A stretch of 64,000 bases of DNA from Streptomyces sp. NRRL WC-3605 (GTDB lineage: Bacteria; Actinomycetota; Actinomycetes; Streptomycetales; Streptomycetaceae). The stretch is taken from positions 1 through 64,000 of the forward strand of contig NZ_LLZN01000056.1 of NCBI RefSeq assembly GCF_001509795.1, given 5' to 3'. The position numbers were made by a program, and so were the translations under genes. Under the pieces are notes generated by a model, which was given only the letters and a program-made list of their open reading frames with translations, had not been told where the DNA came from and did not search any database. Numbering within the stretch: position 1 is the first letter of the stretch; each line of letters starts with the position of its first letter. Shown here one piece after another: positions 46,295 to 55,089 of this stretch.

Positions 46295-46600
46295 ATGAGC
46301 GTGGAGCAGGCGGCCGGGGTCGAGGGTGAGCCGCTGGAGGTCTGGATCGATCAGGCGTTGTGCACCGGTGACGGTATCTGTGCCCAGTATGCGCCTGAGG
46401 TGTTCGAGCTGGACATCGATGGTCTGGCGTACGTGAAGGGCGCGGACGACGTGCTGTTGCAGGCGGAGGGGGCGACAACGCCCGTGCCGCTGCCGCTTCT
46501 CACGGATGTGGTGGACTCGGCGCGGGAGTGTCCGGGCGAGTGCATCCATGTACGTCGTGTTCTGGACAAGGTCGAGGTGTTCGGTCCGGACGCCGAGTGA
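46295..46600 (+). CDS. Ferredoxin (3Fe-4S/4Fe-4S type)
   Basis: A 101-residue ferredoxin with an N-terminal CTGDGIC cluster motif and a late ECPGECI segment, the arrangement of single-cluster bacterial ferredoxins that serve P450s. It has an inserted acidic loop in between. ATG 46295 is used, but the ribosome site is weakly placed and a downstream GTG (46301) is possible. It is divergent from arc. No partner reductase or P450 is adjacent (the conservon P450 is far off), so its electron acceptor is unknown. Confidence 0.85.
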   Translation: MSVEQAAGVEGEPLEVWIDQALCTGDGICAQYAPEVFELDIDGLAYVKGADDVLLQAEGATTPVPLPLLTDVVDSARECPGECIHVRRVLDKVEVFGPDAE

Positions 46601-46657
46601 CCGTGCGTGTACGGCTCGTTATGGCTGTCTGATTCCTCACACGTTCTGTGGTGGGGG

Positions 46658-47236
46658 TCAGACGCTGTGTGTCCCGGCGGGTGTCGAGCGTACGAACGAG
46701 CCGTTCTTCCACTGCCACTTCGCGCTGTCGTTCACGTCGGGGCAGCAGCGGGGTACGTCCGGTGACGAGTAGCCGTAGAGGTGGGCGGCGATCGCGCCGT
46801 CACGCACGGCGATGTCACGGACGGTGATGCTGTCCTTGGGGTCGATGAGTGTGGCGACGATGCGGGGCGTGGTGGTGCCGGCGGCCTGGGTGAGGACGTA
46901 GACGCCGTCGGGCGGGGTGCCCATGGGTGAGTCGCAGTGGACGACGGCGACGGTTTCGGGGCGGTGGTCGCCGTCGAGGTCTCCGGTGGCCTTCTTGACG
47001 ACGATGGCTTTGACCGGGCCGCAGGTGAGCGGGAAGTCGGCCTTGGCGGGGTCGGGGGGCGCGGCGGCCGCGGGGGCGTTCTTGGCGTCGTCGGCGGTGG
47101 GCTGGGCCGCGGTGGCCGAGTCGGGCTGGAGGACGCTGGAGAGCGCCACGACTCCGGCGAGCGCTGTGGCGGTGGCGACCCAGTGGATCGGCCGGGTGTG
47201 GGTGTGTGCCAGTTCCGGGACGGCGGTTTGCTGCAC
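46658..47236 (-). CDS. Membrane-anchored protein of unknown function
   Basis: A 192-residue protein with one N-terminal hydrophobic segment (about residues 15-35), an Ala/Asp/Pro-rich spacer and an extracellular C-terminal domain with a few Cys residues. A DGDHRPETVAVVHC segment resembles a calcium-loop or FG-GAP-like motif. No domain I recognise is complete. GTG 47236 follows an AGGAG site and gives the best signal-anchor; upstream starts make a longer, less plausible protein. The function is unknown. Confidence 0.7.
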   Translation of the reverse strand: MQQTAVPELAHTHTRPIHWVATATALAGVVALSSVLQPDSATAAQPTADDAKNAPAAAAPPDPAKADFPLTCGPVKAIVVKKATGDLDGDHRPETVAVVHCDSPMGTPPDGVYVLTQAAGTTTPRIVATLIDPKDSITVRDIAVRDGAIAAHLYGYSSPDVPRCCPDVNDSAKWQWKNGSFVRSTPAGTHSV

Positions 47237-47371
47237 TAGGAGCGTCTCCTGTGAGGGCTGTGCCGGTGGGGGTGGCCAGCATCGTGCCACACGTCACAGT
47301 GCGGGGGAACGGCGGGGTGGGTACTCGGTTCGGTTCCTGTGGGGCCGGGTGGGTGGGGCGGCGAACGAAAG

Positions 47372-47421
47372 GGCGCTGGGGTGGAGTTCCCGGGTGGTGT
47401 GGGGAACTCCACCCCAGCGCC
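47372..47421. terminator. Perfect 20-bp hairpin terminator of trmI
   Basis: Arms 47372-47391 and 47402-47421 are perfectly complementary over 20 bp with a ten-base loop, starting 30 bases past the trmI stop. This is one of the strongest hairpins in the window. Confidence 0.9.
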
Positions 47422-47450
47422 TTCGCGTTGCCGGTGGTGCGGGCCGTGGG

Positions 47451-48353
47451 TCAGCGGCCGGCGCCTCGGTCGGCGTTGGGGCCTTCGTAGTCCTCGCCGT
47501 AGGCGCCCTTGGCGGGGCGGCGGCGGCGCATGGGCGGCTCGACGCCGTCGGCGAGGCGGCGGGCGGTGAGCAGGAAGCCGGTGTGCCCGATCATGCGGTG
47601 GTCGGGGCGGACGGCGAGGCCTTCGATGTGCCAGTTGCGGATCATCGTCTCCCAGGCGGTCGGCTCGTTGAAGCAGCCGATCTCGCGGATGGACTCGACG
47701 GTCCGGGCGAGCTGGGTGGTGGTGGCGACGTAGCAGCAGACGATGCCGCCGGGGACGAGTGCCTTGGAGACGGCCTCGAGGCATTCCCAGGGGGCGAGCA
47801 TGTCGAGGATGACGCGGTCGACGTCGGTGTCGCTGAGGTTGTCCTGGAGGTCGCCGACGGTGAGCTGCCAGGCGGGGTGGGGGCCGCCGAAGTAGCGCTC
47901 GACGTTCTGCTTGGCGATGTCGGCGAAGTCCTCGCGGCGCTCGTAGGAGTGCAGCATGCCGTGGTCGCCGATGGCGCGCAGGAGGAAGCTGCTGAGCGAG
48001 CCGGAGCCGACGCCGGCCTCGACGACGCGTGCGCCGGGGAAGATGTCGGCGAAGGCGAGGATCTGCCCCGCGTCCTTGGGGTAGACGACGGCCGCCCCGC
48101 GGGGCATGGACAGGACGTAGTCGGGGAGCAGGGGGCGCAGCGCGAGGTAGGCGACGTTACCGGTGGTGCGGACAACGCTGCCCTCGGGAGCGCCGATCAG
48201 CTCGTCGTGGGGGAAGGAACCCTTGTGGGTGTGGAAGTTCTTTCCCTCTTCGAGCGTGAACGTGTAGTGGCGGCCCTTGGGGTCGGTCAGCTGAACCTGG
48301 TCCCCGACCTTGAAGGGCCCGCGCCTGCGGGCGGCACCGGTCGGTTCGGACAT
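47451..48353 (-). CDS. trmI: tRNA (adenine-N1)-methyltransferase TrmI
   Basis: A 300-residue SAM-dependent methyltransferase. The N-terminal small domain is followed by a Rossmann core with VVEAGVGSGSLS as motif I and LLDMLAPW-type acidic motif (VILDMLAPWECLEA). It makes m1A58 in the T-arm of tRNA. Its place near arc and a RecB-like nuclease matches the actinobacterial order around mycobacterial Rv2118c/Rv2119. It has a strong terminator downstream and 51 bases separate it from the protease gene. Confidence 0.92.
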   Translation of the reverse strand: MSEPTGAARRRGPFKVGDQVQLTDPKGRHYTFTLEEGKNFHTHKGSFPHDELIGAPEGSVVRTTGNVAYLALRPLLPDYVLSMPRGAAVVYPKDAGQILAFADIFPGARVVEAGVGSGSLSSFLLRAIGDHGMLHSYERREDFADIAKQNVERYFGGPHPAWQLTVGDLQDNLSDTDVDRVILDMLAPWECLEAVSKALVPGGIVCCYVATTTQLARTVESIREIGCFNEPTAWETMIRNWHIEGLAVRPDHRMIGHTGFLLTARRLADGVEPPMRRRRPAKGAYGEDYEGPNADRGAGR

Positions 48354-48404
48354 GTGAACAGCCTACCGGCGTTTCGGGGGGCCGCCGACCACGGGTGGCG
48401 GGTG

Positions 48405-49847
48405 TCAGCTGGGGCGGGCCATGGCCTTGACGAAGGCGCGTTCCACGTCGGCGGCGGACAGGACGCCGTAGATCTCGCCGGTCTCCTCGACGACGAGGTA
48501 TTCGGTGGCGGGGGTGGCGCGCAGCGCGTCGAGGAGTTCTTCTCCGGAGAGTTCGGCGGAGACGCGCATGCCTTCGGTGATGTCCTGGGCGAGGCCGTTG
48601 ACGGCGACCCAGGGGCGGCGGTGTTCGGGGACGCCGACGATGGCGGCTTCGCGGACGAGGGAGAGGGGGGTGCCGTCGGTGTCGACGACGACGAGGGCGC
48701 GGGCGCCGGCGGCGTTGGCGCGGCGCAGGGCTTCGGAGAGGGGGGTGTCGGCCTCGACGGGGACGGCGCGTCGGGTGAGGGCGCGGGCGCGTAGTTCGGG
48801 GAGGTGTTCGCGCAGGCGGGCCATGCGCAGGCTGTTGCCGGCTCCGGTCCAGATGATCGCGGCGAGGATGGCGGCGAGCAGGGCGTCCATGACGGTGTCC
48901 ATGCCGACGTTGTCGACGGCTTCGGAGCCGAGGGCGCCGGACTGGGTGAGCCAGGGGAGGCCGATGAGGACGGAGACGGCGAGGGCGCGGCCGACCCAGG
49001 CGGCGGCGACGGTGCCGCTCATGGGCTTTCCGGTGATCTTCCAGACGACGGCGCGGAGCATGCGGCCGCCGTCGAGGGGGAGGCCGGGGAGGAGGTTGAA
49101 CACGGCGACGATGAGGTTGGAGATCATCAGGCCGGCGAGCAGGACGCCGGGGACGGTGCCGGGTTCGACGAGGCGCAGGGCGCCGTAGAAGACGCCGGAG
49201 AGGACGAGGGAGAGCAGGGGGCCGACGAAGGCGAGGACGAATTCGCGGCCGGGTGTCTCGGCTTCCTTCTCGATCTCGGAGACGCCGCCGAAGAACTGGA
49301 GCTGGATGCGGCGTACGGGCAGGTCGAAGCGCAGGGCGGCGACGGTGTGGGCGAGCTCGTGGACGAGGACGGAGGCGTAGAAGGCGACGGCGAAGAAGAG
49401 GGAGACGAGGTAGCGGGCGGCGCCGAGCTCGGGCAGGACGCGTTCGAGCTGCCCGCCGAAGACCCAGGTGATGAGGGCGGCGACGAGGAACCAGCTGGGG
49501 GCGACGTAGACGGGGACGCCGAAGGGGCGGCCCATGAGGAGTCCGCCTCGGGGGTCGCGGGGGCGCTGCGGCGGGCGCGGCTTGGTGTCGGCGGAGTGCG
49601 CGAAGGCGCGGTCGTCGTGCTGGGGGTGGGGGGCGTCGGGGTGTGTCTCGCGCGGTGGTTGTGGGGTGTTGTCGTCGCCGGCGTCGTCCTTGTGCCGCTG
49701 GTCGTCGGGGTCGGGTGGCGTGTCCTGGGGGCCGGGGCCGGTGGGTGCGTCGGGCCGTCCGGGGTCGGGGGCCGGCCGGTCCGTGCGGTGCTCGGTCGGC
49801 TCGTCGGTCCCGGAGCGCGGCTTCCCGCTCCCGCCGCTCTCGTCCAC
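48405..49847 (-). CDS. Site-2-type intramembrane metalloprotease with CBS domains
   Basis: A 480-residue protein. Residues 1-104 are a Pro/Asp/Gly-rich, probably disordered extension. The core contains the zinc motif HELAH (163-167), an LLPGLPLDGGR motif in the later helix, and about six transmembrane helices, then two CBS domains at the C-terminus. Site-2 proteases cut membrane-bound anti-sigma factors or other substrates. GTG 49847 has a GAGGGG site; ATG 49535 is an alternative start that drops the extension. It is divergent from the RecB-like nuclease. Substrate unknown. Confidence 0.87.
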   Translation of the reverse strand: MDESGGSGKPRSGTDEPTEHRTDRPAPDPGRPDAPTGPGPQDTPPDPDDQRHKDDAGDDNTPQPPRETHPDAPHPQHDDRAFAHSADTKPRPPQRPRDPRGGLLMGRPFGVPVYVAPSWFLVAALITWVFGGQLERVLPELGAARYLVSLFFAVAFYASVLVHELAHTVAALRFDLPVRRIQLQFFGGVSEIEKEAETPGREFVLAFVGPLLSLVLSGVFYGALRLVEPGTVPGVLLAGLMISNLIVAVFNLLPGLPLDGGRMLRAVVWKITGKPMSGTVAAAWVGRALAVSVLIGLPWLTQSGALGSEAVDNVGMDTVMDALLAAILAAIIWTGAGNSLRMARLREHLPELRARALTRRAVPVEADTPLSEALRRANAAGARALVVVDTDGTPLSLVREAAIVGVPEHRRPWVAVNGLAQDITEGMRVSAELSGEELLDALRATPATEYLVVEETGEIYGVLSAADVERAFVKAMARPS

Positions 49848-49987
49848 GGTGTCCCCTCGTTGGATTCGTCGTCCGCGCCTGCCGGGCGGAAGGTCTCGAG
49901 TCGATGGTATGCGGCCGTGCCGGTGGGGTCCGCCCCGGCACCCCGCTGCGCCGTTCCCCCGGCGGCCGCCGGTGCCGCGCTGGGTCA

Positions 49988-50010
49988 CTGTCAGTGGTGG
50001 GCCGTAAGGT
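49988..50010 (+). promoter_or_regulatory. PafBC/RecA-NDp promoter of the RecB-like nuclease
   Basis: CTGTCAGTG, eight bases, TAAGGT. It matches TTGTCRGTG-N8-TAnnnT at all but the first base. The -10 hexamer ends eight bases before the ATG at 50019, so the mRNA would be leaderless; what looks like a ribosome site is then the -10 element. Confidence 0.75.
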
Positions 50011-50018
50011 CTGTGGGC

Positions 50019-51038
50019 ATGGAGACGAGCACGGAGGGCGCCGCGGCGGACGGCGGCGGCGAGGTCGCGGGGACGACGGCGCCGATGGGGGACGAGTACC
50101 CCGCGGGGGCGGCGGTTCACGCGGGGTCCGCGGAGACGGGTGGGGCGGTCCTGGCGGAGGGGGCCGCCGTGGTGCCGCTGGTGCGGGCTCCTTCGTCGCT
50201 GTCTCCGTCGCGGGCGAGTGATTTCATGCAGTGCCCGTTGCTGTACCGGTTCCGGGTGATCGACCGGTTGCCGGAGAAGCCGAGTGCGGCGGCGACGAAG
50301 GGGACGCTGGTGCACGCGGTGCTGGAGCGTCTCTTCGACGCGCCGGCGGCGGAGCGGACGGCGCCGCGCGCGAAGTCGCTGATCCCGGGGCAGTGGGACC
50401 GGCTGCGGGAGAGCCGTCCGGAGGTCGTGGAGCTGTTCGCGGACGATCCGGAGGGTGAGCGGCTGGCGGCCTGGATGGCCGAGGCGGAGCAGCTGGTGGA
50501 GCGCTGGTTCGGGCTGGAGGATCCGACGCGGCTGGAGCCGGCCGAGCGGGAGCTGTTCGTGGAGGCGGAGCTGGAGTCGGGGCTCCGGCTGCGGGGGATC
50601 ATCGACCGGGTCGATGTGGCGCCCACGGGCGAGGTGCGGATCGTCGACTACAAGACGGGGAAGGCGCCCCGCCCGGAGTACGCGGAGGGCGCGCTGTTCC
50701 AGATGAAGTTCTACGCCCTGGTGGTGTGGCGGCTGAAGGGTGTGGTGCCGCGCCGGCTGCAGCTGGTGTATCTGGGCAGTGGTGATGTGCTGACGTACGA
50801 CCCGGTGGTGGCGGATCTGGAGCGGGTGGAGCGCAAGCTGCTCGCGCTGTGGGAGGCGATCCGGCTGGCGACGGAGACGGGTGACTGGCGGCCGCGGCCG
50901 ACGAAGCTGTGCGGCTGGTGCGATCACCGGGAGCACTGCCCGGAGTTCGGCGGCACTCCCCCGCCGTATCCGCTGGCGCCGGTGGCCGGGGCGGGCGAGT
51001 CCGGGGTGGACACGCAGGGCAGAATGGGGCCGGACTAG
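50019..51038 (+). CDS. RecB-family PD-(D/E)XK exonuclease
   Basis: A 339-residue nuclease with the LSPSRASDFMQCPLLYRFRVIDRLPE segment, the GTLVHAVLE His, GIIDRVD and IVDYKTG catalytic motifs, and three C-terminal Cys residues (CGWCDHREHC) that with the first Cys form an Fe-S cluster as in AddB/Cas4-type nucleases. It resembles mycobacterial Rv2119, also beside trmI. The start is fixed by the promoter (leaderless). It would process DNA ends in repair. Confidence 0.88.
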   Translation: METSTEGAAADGGGEVAGTTAPMGDEYPAGAAVHAGSAETGGAVLAEGAAVVPLVRAPSSLSPSRASDFMQCPLLYRFRVIDRLPEKPSAAATKGTLVHAVLERLFDAPAAERTAPRAKSLIPGQWDRLRESRPEVVELFADDPEGERLAAWMAEAEQLVERWFGLEDPTRLEPAERELFVEAELESGLRLRGIIDRVDVAPTGEVRIVDYKTGKAPRPEYAEGALFQMKFYALVVWRLKGVVPRRLQLVYLGSGDVLTYDPVVADLERVERKLLALWEAIRLATETGDWRPRPTKLCGWCDHREHCPEFGGTPPPYPLAPVAGAGESGVDTQGRMGPD

Positions 51039-51052
51039 CGAAGGAGACTTAC

Positions 51053-51724
51053 GTGGCCATCCGCGTCCTACTGGTCGACGACCAGCCCCTGCTGCGCACC
51101 GGGTTCCGGATGATTCTGGAGGCCGAGCAGGATCTCGCGGTCGTGGGCGAGGCCGGTGACGGTCTGCAGGCCCTCGATCAGGTGCGGGCCCTGCAGCCCG
51201 ATGTGGTCCTGATGGACATCCGTATGCCCCGCATGGACGGGGTGGAGGCGACGCGGCAGATCACGGGGCCCGGGCGGGACGGTCCGGCGAAGGTGCTGGT
51301 GCTGACCACGTTCGATCTGGACGAGTACGTGGTGGAGGCGTTGCGGGCGGGGGCCAGTGGTTTTCTGCTGAAGGACGCTCCCGCGCATGAGCTGGTGCAG
51401 GCGATCCGGGTGGTCGCGGCGGGCGAGGCGATGCTCGCGCCGAGCATCACGCGCCGGCTGCTGGACAAGTACGCGACGCATCTGCCGTCGGGGGACGAGC
51501 CGGTGCCGGACACTCTGCACACGCTGACCGAGCGTGAGGTGGAGGTGCTGAAGCTGGTGGCACGCGGTCTGTCGAACGCGGAGATCGCGGCGGACCTGTT
51601 CGTCAGCGAGACGACGGTCAAGACGCATGTGGGGCATGTGCTGACGAAGCTGGGGTTGCGGGACCGGGTGCAGGCGGCGGTGTACGCGTACGAGAGCGGG
51701 CTGGTGCGTCCCGGCGCGCAGTAG
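51053..51724 (+). CDS. Orphan NarL/LuxR-family response regulator
   Basis: A 223-residue two-domain regulator. The receiver domain has the acidic pair Asp9/Asp10 and the phospho-acceptor Asp55 (VVLMDIRMP). The C-terminal LuxR-type HTH (LTEREVEVLKLVARGLSNAEIAADLFVSETTVKTHVGHV) spans about residues 155-215. No sensor kinase lies nearby, so its partner is elsewhere. GTG 51053 follows an AAGGAG site. It sits 14 bases after the RecB-like nuclease and may share its transcript, including any DNA-damage induction. Confidence 0.92.
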   Translation: MAIRVLLVDDQPLLRTGFRMILEAEQDLAVVGEAGDGLQALDQVRALQPDVVLMDIRMPRMDGVEATRQITGPGRDGPAKVLVLTTFDLDEYVVEALRAGASGFLLKDAPAHELVQAIRVVAAGEAMLAPSITRRLLDKYATHLPSGDEPVPDTLHTLTEREVEVLKLVARGLSNAEIAADLFVSETTVKTHVGHVLTKLGLRDRVQAAVYAYESGLVRPGAQ

Positions 51725-51757
51725 GGCCTGCGCGGGCAGGCGGACAGCGGACACGGG

Positions 51758-51793
51758 CAGAGGGCGTCCCTTCGGTGGAAGGGACGCCCTCTG
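51758..51793. terminator. Convergent hairpin terminator
   Basis: A perfect 15-bp stem (51758-51772 with 51779-51793) and a six-base loop between the response regulator and the first solute-binding gene. It can serve both strands. Confidence 0.88.
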
Positions 51794-51809
51794 TGGTGGT
51801 CGGGCCGGC

Positions 51810-53387
51810 TCAGCCCTTCTTGAGCTCCCAGAAGCGGAAGACGGTGGAGGCGTCGAGGCAGTACTCCAGGCCGTACACGTTCTCGTGGACGATGGCGTAC
51901 TGCTTGCCCTGCCAGACGGGGATGATGGGCAGTTCGTCGGCGACGATGTCCTGGAGCTGGCCGAAGGCTTCGTCGGTCGCGGCGCGGTCGCTCTCGGCGG
52001 CGGTGCTCGGGATGAGCGTGTTGGTGATGCGCTTGTTCGTGTAGTTGTTGCTGAGGACGTTGCCCTTGCCGAAGAAGGGCGCGGTGAAGTTGTCGGCGTC
52101 CGGGTAGTCCGGGACCCAGCCCTTGACGTAGACGCCGTACTTGCCCTTGGCGATGTCCTTCTCGTACTGGTCGAAGGCGACGGAGCGGACGTCGGCCTGG
52201 AAGAGGCCGCTGTCGTTGAGCTGCTTGGCGATGGCCTTCAGCTGCTGGTCGGTGGCCGGGCCGTAGCGGGACGGGGTGGACCACAGGGTGAGCTTCACCT
52301 GGCCGGTGATGCCTTCGCTGTTCAGGGCGGCGGCGGCCTTGGCCCGGGAAGGGCGGGCGCCGTAGGTGTCGAAGAAGGCGGTGTTGTGGCCGCCGATTCC
52401 GGCCGGGATGATCGAGTACAGCGGGGTGGCGGTGCCCTCGTGGACGTCCCGGATGAGGGCGTCGCGGTCGAGCAGGTAGGCGATGGCCTTGCGGACGCCG
52501 AGCTGTCCGGCGACGGGGTCGTCCATGTTGAAGACGAGGTGCTGGACCTCGGCGCTGCTGCCTTCGACGACCTCGACGCCGGAGGAGTCGGTGCCGGCCT
52601 TCTCGATGTCGGCGATGTCGCCGGCGCTGAGGCCGCGGTAGGCGATGTCGACGTCGTCGGCGAGCAGGGCCTGCTTGAGGCGCTGCTGGTCGCCGCGGAA
52701 GAACTTCAGGGTGACGCCGTTGTTCCTGACCTCGGCGGTGCCCTTGTAGTTCTCGTTGACGGTGAAGACGGCCTTGTCGTCGTTGAACTCTTCGAGCTTG
52801 TACGGGCCGGAGCCGACGGCCTTGCCGTCCTCGCGCAGCCCGGCGGCGTCGTAGGCGTCCTTGTCGACGATGGAGCCGGCGCCGGAGGCGATCTTGCTGG
52901 GGAAGGTCGCGTCGGGGGTGTTGAGGCGGAAGACGACGGTGCGCTCGTCGGGTGTCTCGACCTTGTCCAGGGTGGAGAACATGACGGCGGGGCCGTCGGG
53001 GTCGTCGATCTTCAGCATCCGGTCGAACGAGAACTTGACGTCCTCGGCGGTGAGTTCGTCACCGTTGCTGAATTTCAGGCCGTCCTTCAGCGTGCACTTG
53101 TAGACGGTGGCCCCGTTGTCGGAGAAGGAGCAGTCCTGGGCGGCCTCGGGCTGGGGTTCCGTGGCGCCCTTGGGGAAGCTGAGCAGCGACTGGAAGACAT
53201 TGTTGAACAGCAGCCAGGAACCCGGGTCGTAGCCGGAGGCGGGGTCGGTGGCGAGGACGTCGTCCGACATCCCCACGACCACGGTGTTCCCGTTGTCGCC
53301 GGCGTCCCCGGTCTCCGTTCCGCAGCCGGTCAACAGGCCGGAGGCCAGCCCTGCCACGAGGGGCAGCACCGGCCAGTGGTTGCGCAT
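51810..53387 (-). CDS. Peptide-type ABC solute-binding lipoprotein (family 5)
   Basis: A 525-residue extracellular binding protein with a signal peptide and lipobox (LLTGC near residue 21) and the family-5 (DppA/OppA) core (RMLKIDDPDGPAVMF, LVFNMDDPVAGQLGVRKAIAYLLDRDAL). It follows the paralogue at 53485-55089 on the same strand. No permease or ATPase gene is nearby, so transport depends on genes elsewhere or the protein has a sensory role. Peptide or nickel-type ligand is possible. ATG 53387 is taken over the GTG two codons upstream. Confidence 0.88.
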   Translation of the reverse strand: MRNHWPVLPLVAGLASGLLTGCGTETGDAGDNGNTVVVGMSDDVLATDPASGYDPGSWLLFNNVFQSLLSFPKGATEPQPEAAQDCSFSDNGATVYKCTLKDGLKFSNGDELTAEDVKFSFDRMLKIDDPDGPAVMFSTLDKVETPDERTVVFRLNTPDATFPSKIASGAGSIVDKDAYDAAGLREDGKAVGSGPYKLEEFNDDKAVFTVNENYKGTAEVRNNGVTLKFFRGDQQRLKQALLADDVDIAYRGLSAGDIADIEKAGTDSSGVEVVEGSSAEVQHLVFNMDDPVAGQLGVRKAIAYLLDRDALIRDVHEGTATPLYSIIPAGIGGHNTAFFDTYGARPSRAKAAAALNSEGITGQVKLTLWSTPSRYGPATDQQLKAIAKQLNDSGLFQADVRSVAFDQYEKDIAKGKYGVYVKGWVPDYPDADNFTAPFFGKGNVLSNNYTNKRITNTLIPSTAAESDRAATDEAFGQLQDIVADELPIIPVWQGKQYAIVHENVYGLEYCLDASTVFRFWELKKG

Positions 53388-53448
53388 GTTCACTTACGAG
53401 TGCCTTGTCGTCGGTTGTGAGAACCCGGGCCCGTGGAGGAACCGGGCG

Positions 53449-53477
53449 GTCCGGCGCCCCGGTGGGGGGCGCCGGAC
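53449..53477. terminator. Hairpin terminator of the second binding-protein gene
   Basis: A perfect 12-bp stem (53449-53460 with 53466-53477), five-base loop, eight bases beyond the stop of the gene at 53485-55089. It suggests that the two solute-binding genes are separate transcripts. Confidence 0.83.
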
Positions 53478-53484
53478 GGGTGCG

Positions 53485-55089
53485 TCAGCCGCTCACGCCG
53501 CGGCCGAGCTCCCAGAGCTGGAGGGTGGACGAGGAGTTGAGCACGTAGGCCGTGCCCGTGATGTCGTCGCCGGCGGCGACGTACTGCTTGCCCTGCCACA
53601 GCGGGATGAACGGCACGTCGTTGGCGACGATGTCCTGGATCTCGGTGAGGCTGCCGGTCGCGGCGATCCGGTCGGCGGCGCGCCGCGACTCGGGGATCAG
53701 GCTGTTGCGGACGCGGGCGTTGGCGTAGGGCGAGCCGAGGAAGTTGTCCTTGTCGAGGAAGGGGGCGACGTAGTTGTCGGGGTCGGGGAAGTCGGGGAAC
53801 CAGCCCATGCCGTAGACCTCGTACTTGCCCTTCTTCTCGGCGGGGCGGAAGACGTCCCAGGGGGCGCCCTTGATGTCGACGTCGAACAGGCCGCTGTCGT
53901 TGAGCTGCGCCTTCAGCAGCTCGAACTCCTTCTTCGTGGCCGGACCGTAGTGGTCGGTGGTGTAGTGCAGCGTCAGCTCGACCGGGGTGGTGACGCCGGC
54001 CCGCTCCAGGAGGTTCCTGGCCTTGGCGGCGCTGGGCTCGCCGTACTTGTTGAAGAACGAGTTGGAGTGGCCGGTGATGCTGGCGGGGACCAGGGAGAAC
54101 AGGGGCTCGGCCTGGCTGCCGTACACCTTGGAGACGAGTTCGCCGCGGTCGATCAGCTGGGCCATGGCCTGGCGGACGGCCTTGCTGCGTACGGCGTCGT
54201 CGTCGGTGTTGAAGGCGAGGTAGCGGATCTCGAGGCCGGCCATGTCGACGAGGTCGACGTCGTCGTCGGAGTCGGCGGCGAGCTTGTCGATCTGCTGGGG
54301 CGACATGGCGCGGGTCATGACGTCGATGTCACCGCGGTCGAGGGCGGCGCCCATCTCGTCGGCGCTGTCGAAGTTGCGCAGCTCGACCTTTTCGTTGTCC
54401 ACCTTCAGGCTCCCCTTGTATTCGGGGTTCTTGGTGAACACGGCGGAGACGAGCTTGTCGTCCTTGACGTCGGCCTTGAAGGTGTACGGGCCGGAGCCGT
54501 CGACCTCGAAGCCGCTGCGCAGTTCCTTCTTGTCGTACACGTCCGGGTCGACGATGCCGGCGACCGGGGTGGACAGCTTGTACGGGAAGGTGGAGTCGGC
54601 GGTCTTGAGGTGGAAGACGACTTCGCGGTCGCCGCGCGTCTCGACGGTGTCGATGGTGGACAGCAGGGCGAAGACGCCGCTGTCGGCCTTCAGGGAGAGG
54701 GCGCGGTCGATGGAGTACTTCACGTCGGCCGCGGTGACGGTGTCGCCGTCGGCGAACTTGAGGTCCTTGCGCAGGGTGCAGGCGTAGCGTTCGTTGCCGC
54801 TGTCCGTGAAGCTGCAGCTCTCGGCGGCCTCGGGGACGGGTTCGCCCTCGCCACGGGGCTGGATCATCAGGGTCTGCACGGTCTGGCGCAGGATGTTCCA
54901 CAGGCCGACGTCGTAGGCCCAGGCCGGGTCGAGCGGTGCGGGGCTCTCCTCCGAGGCAGTGAACACGTCCGTGGTGCCCACGACGATGCCGTCGCCGCCG
55001 CCGCTGCCGCTGTCGGTTCCGCCACAGGCGGCGAGAACCGGCGCGAGCAGGCCGATGACGACCGGCAGCACCAAAGTCTTACGGTTCAT
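53485..55089 (-). CDS. Peptide-type ABC solute-binding lipoprotein (family 5), paralogue
   Basis: A 534-residue lipoprotein with signal and lipobox (VLAAC near residue 22) and a family-5 binding core (DVKYSIDRALSLKADSGVFALLSTI, LAFNTDDDAVRSKAVRQAMAQLIDRGEL). It shares many segments with the gene just downstream, including the C-terminal IPLWQGKQYV-type element, so the two arose by tandem duplication and then diverged. No transport partners are nearby. Ligand unknown. Confidence 0.9.
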   Translation of the reverse strand: MNRKTLVLPVVIGLLAPVLAACGGTDSGSGGGDGIVVGTTDVFTASEESPAPLDPAWAYDVGLWNILRQTVQTLMIQPRGEGEPVPEAAESCSFTDSGNERYACTLRKDLKFADGDTVTAADVKYSIDRALSLKADSGVFALLSTIDTVETRGDREVVFHLKTADSTFPYKLSTPVAGIVDPDVYDKKELRSGFEVDGSGPYTFKADVKDDKLVSAVFTKNPEYKGSLKVDNEKVELRNFDSADEMGAALDRGDIDVMTRAMSPQQIDKLAADSDDDVDLVDMAGLEIRYLAFNTDDDAVRSKAVRQAMAQLIDRGELVSKVYGSQAEPLFSLVPASITGHSNSFFNKYGEPSAAKARNLLERAGVTTPVELTLHYTTDHYGPATKKEFELLKAQLNDSGLFDVDIKGAPWDVFRPAEKKGKYEVYGMGWFPDFPDPDNYVAPFLDKDNFLGSPYANARVRNSLIPESRRAADRIAATGSLTEIQDIVANDVPFIPLWQGKQYVAAGDDITGTAYVLNSSSTLQLWELGRGVSG

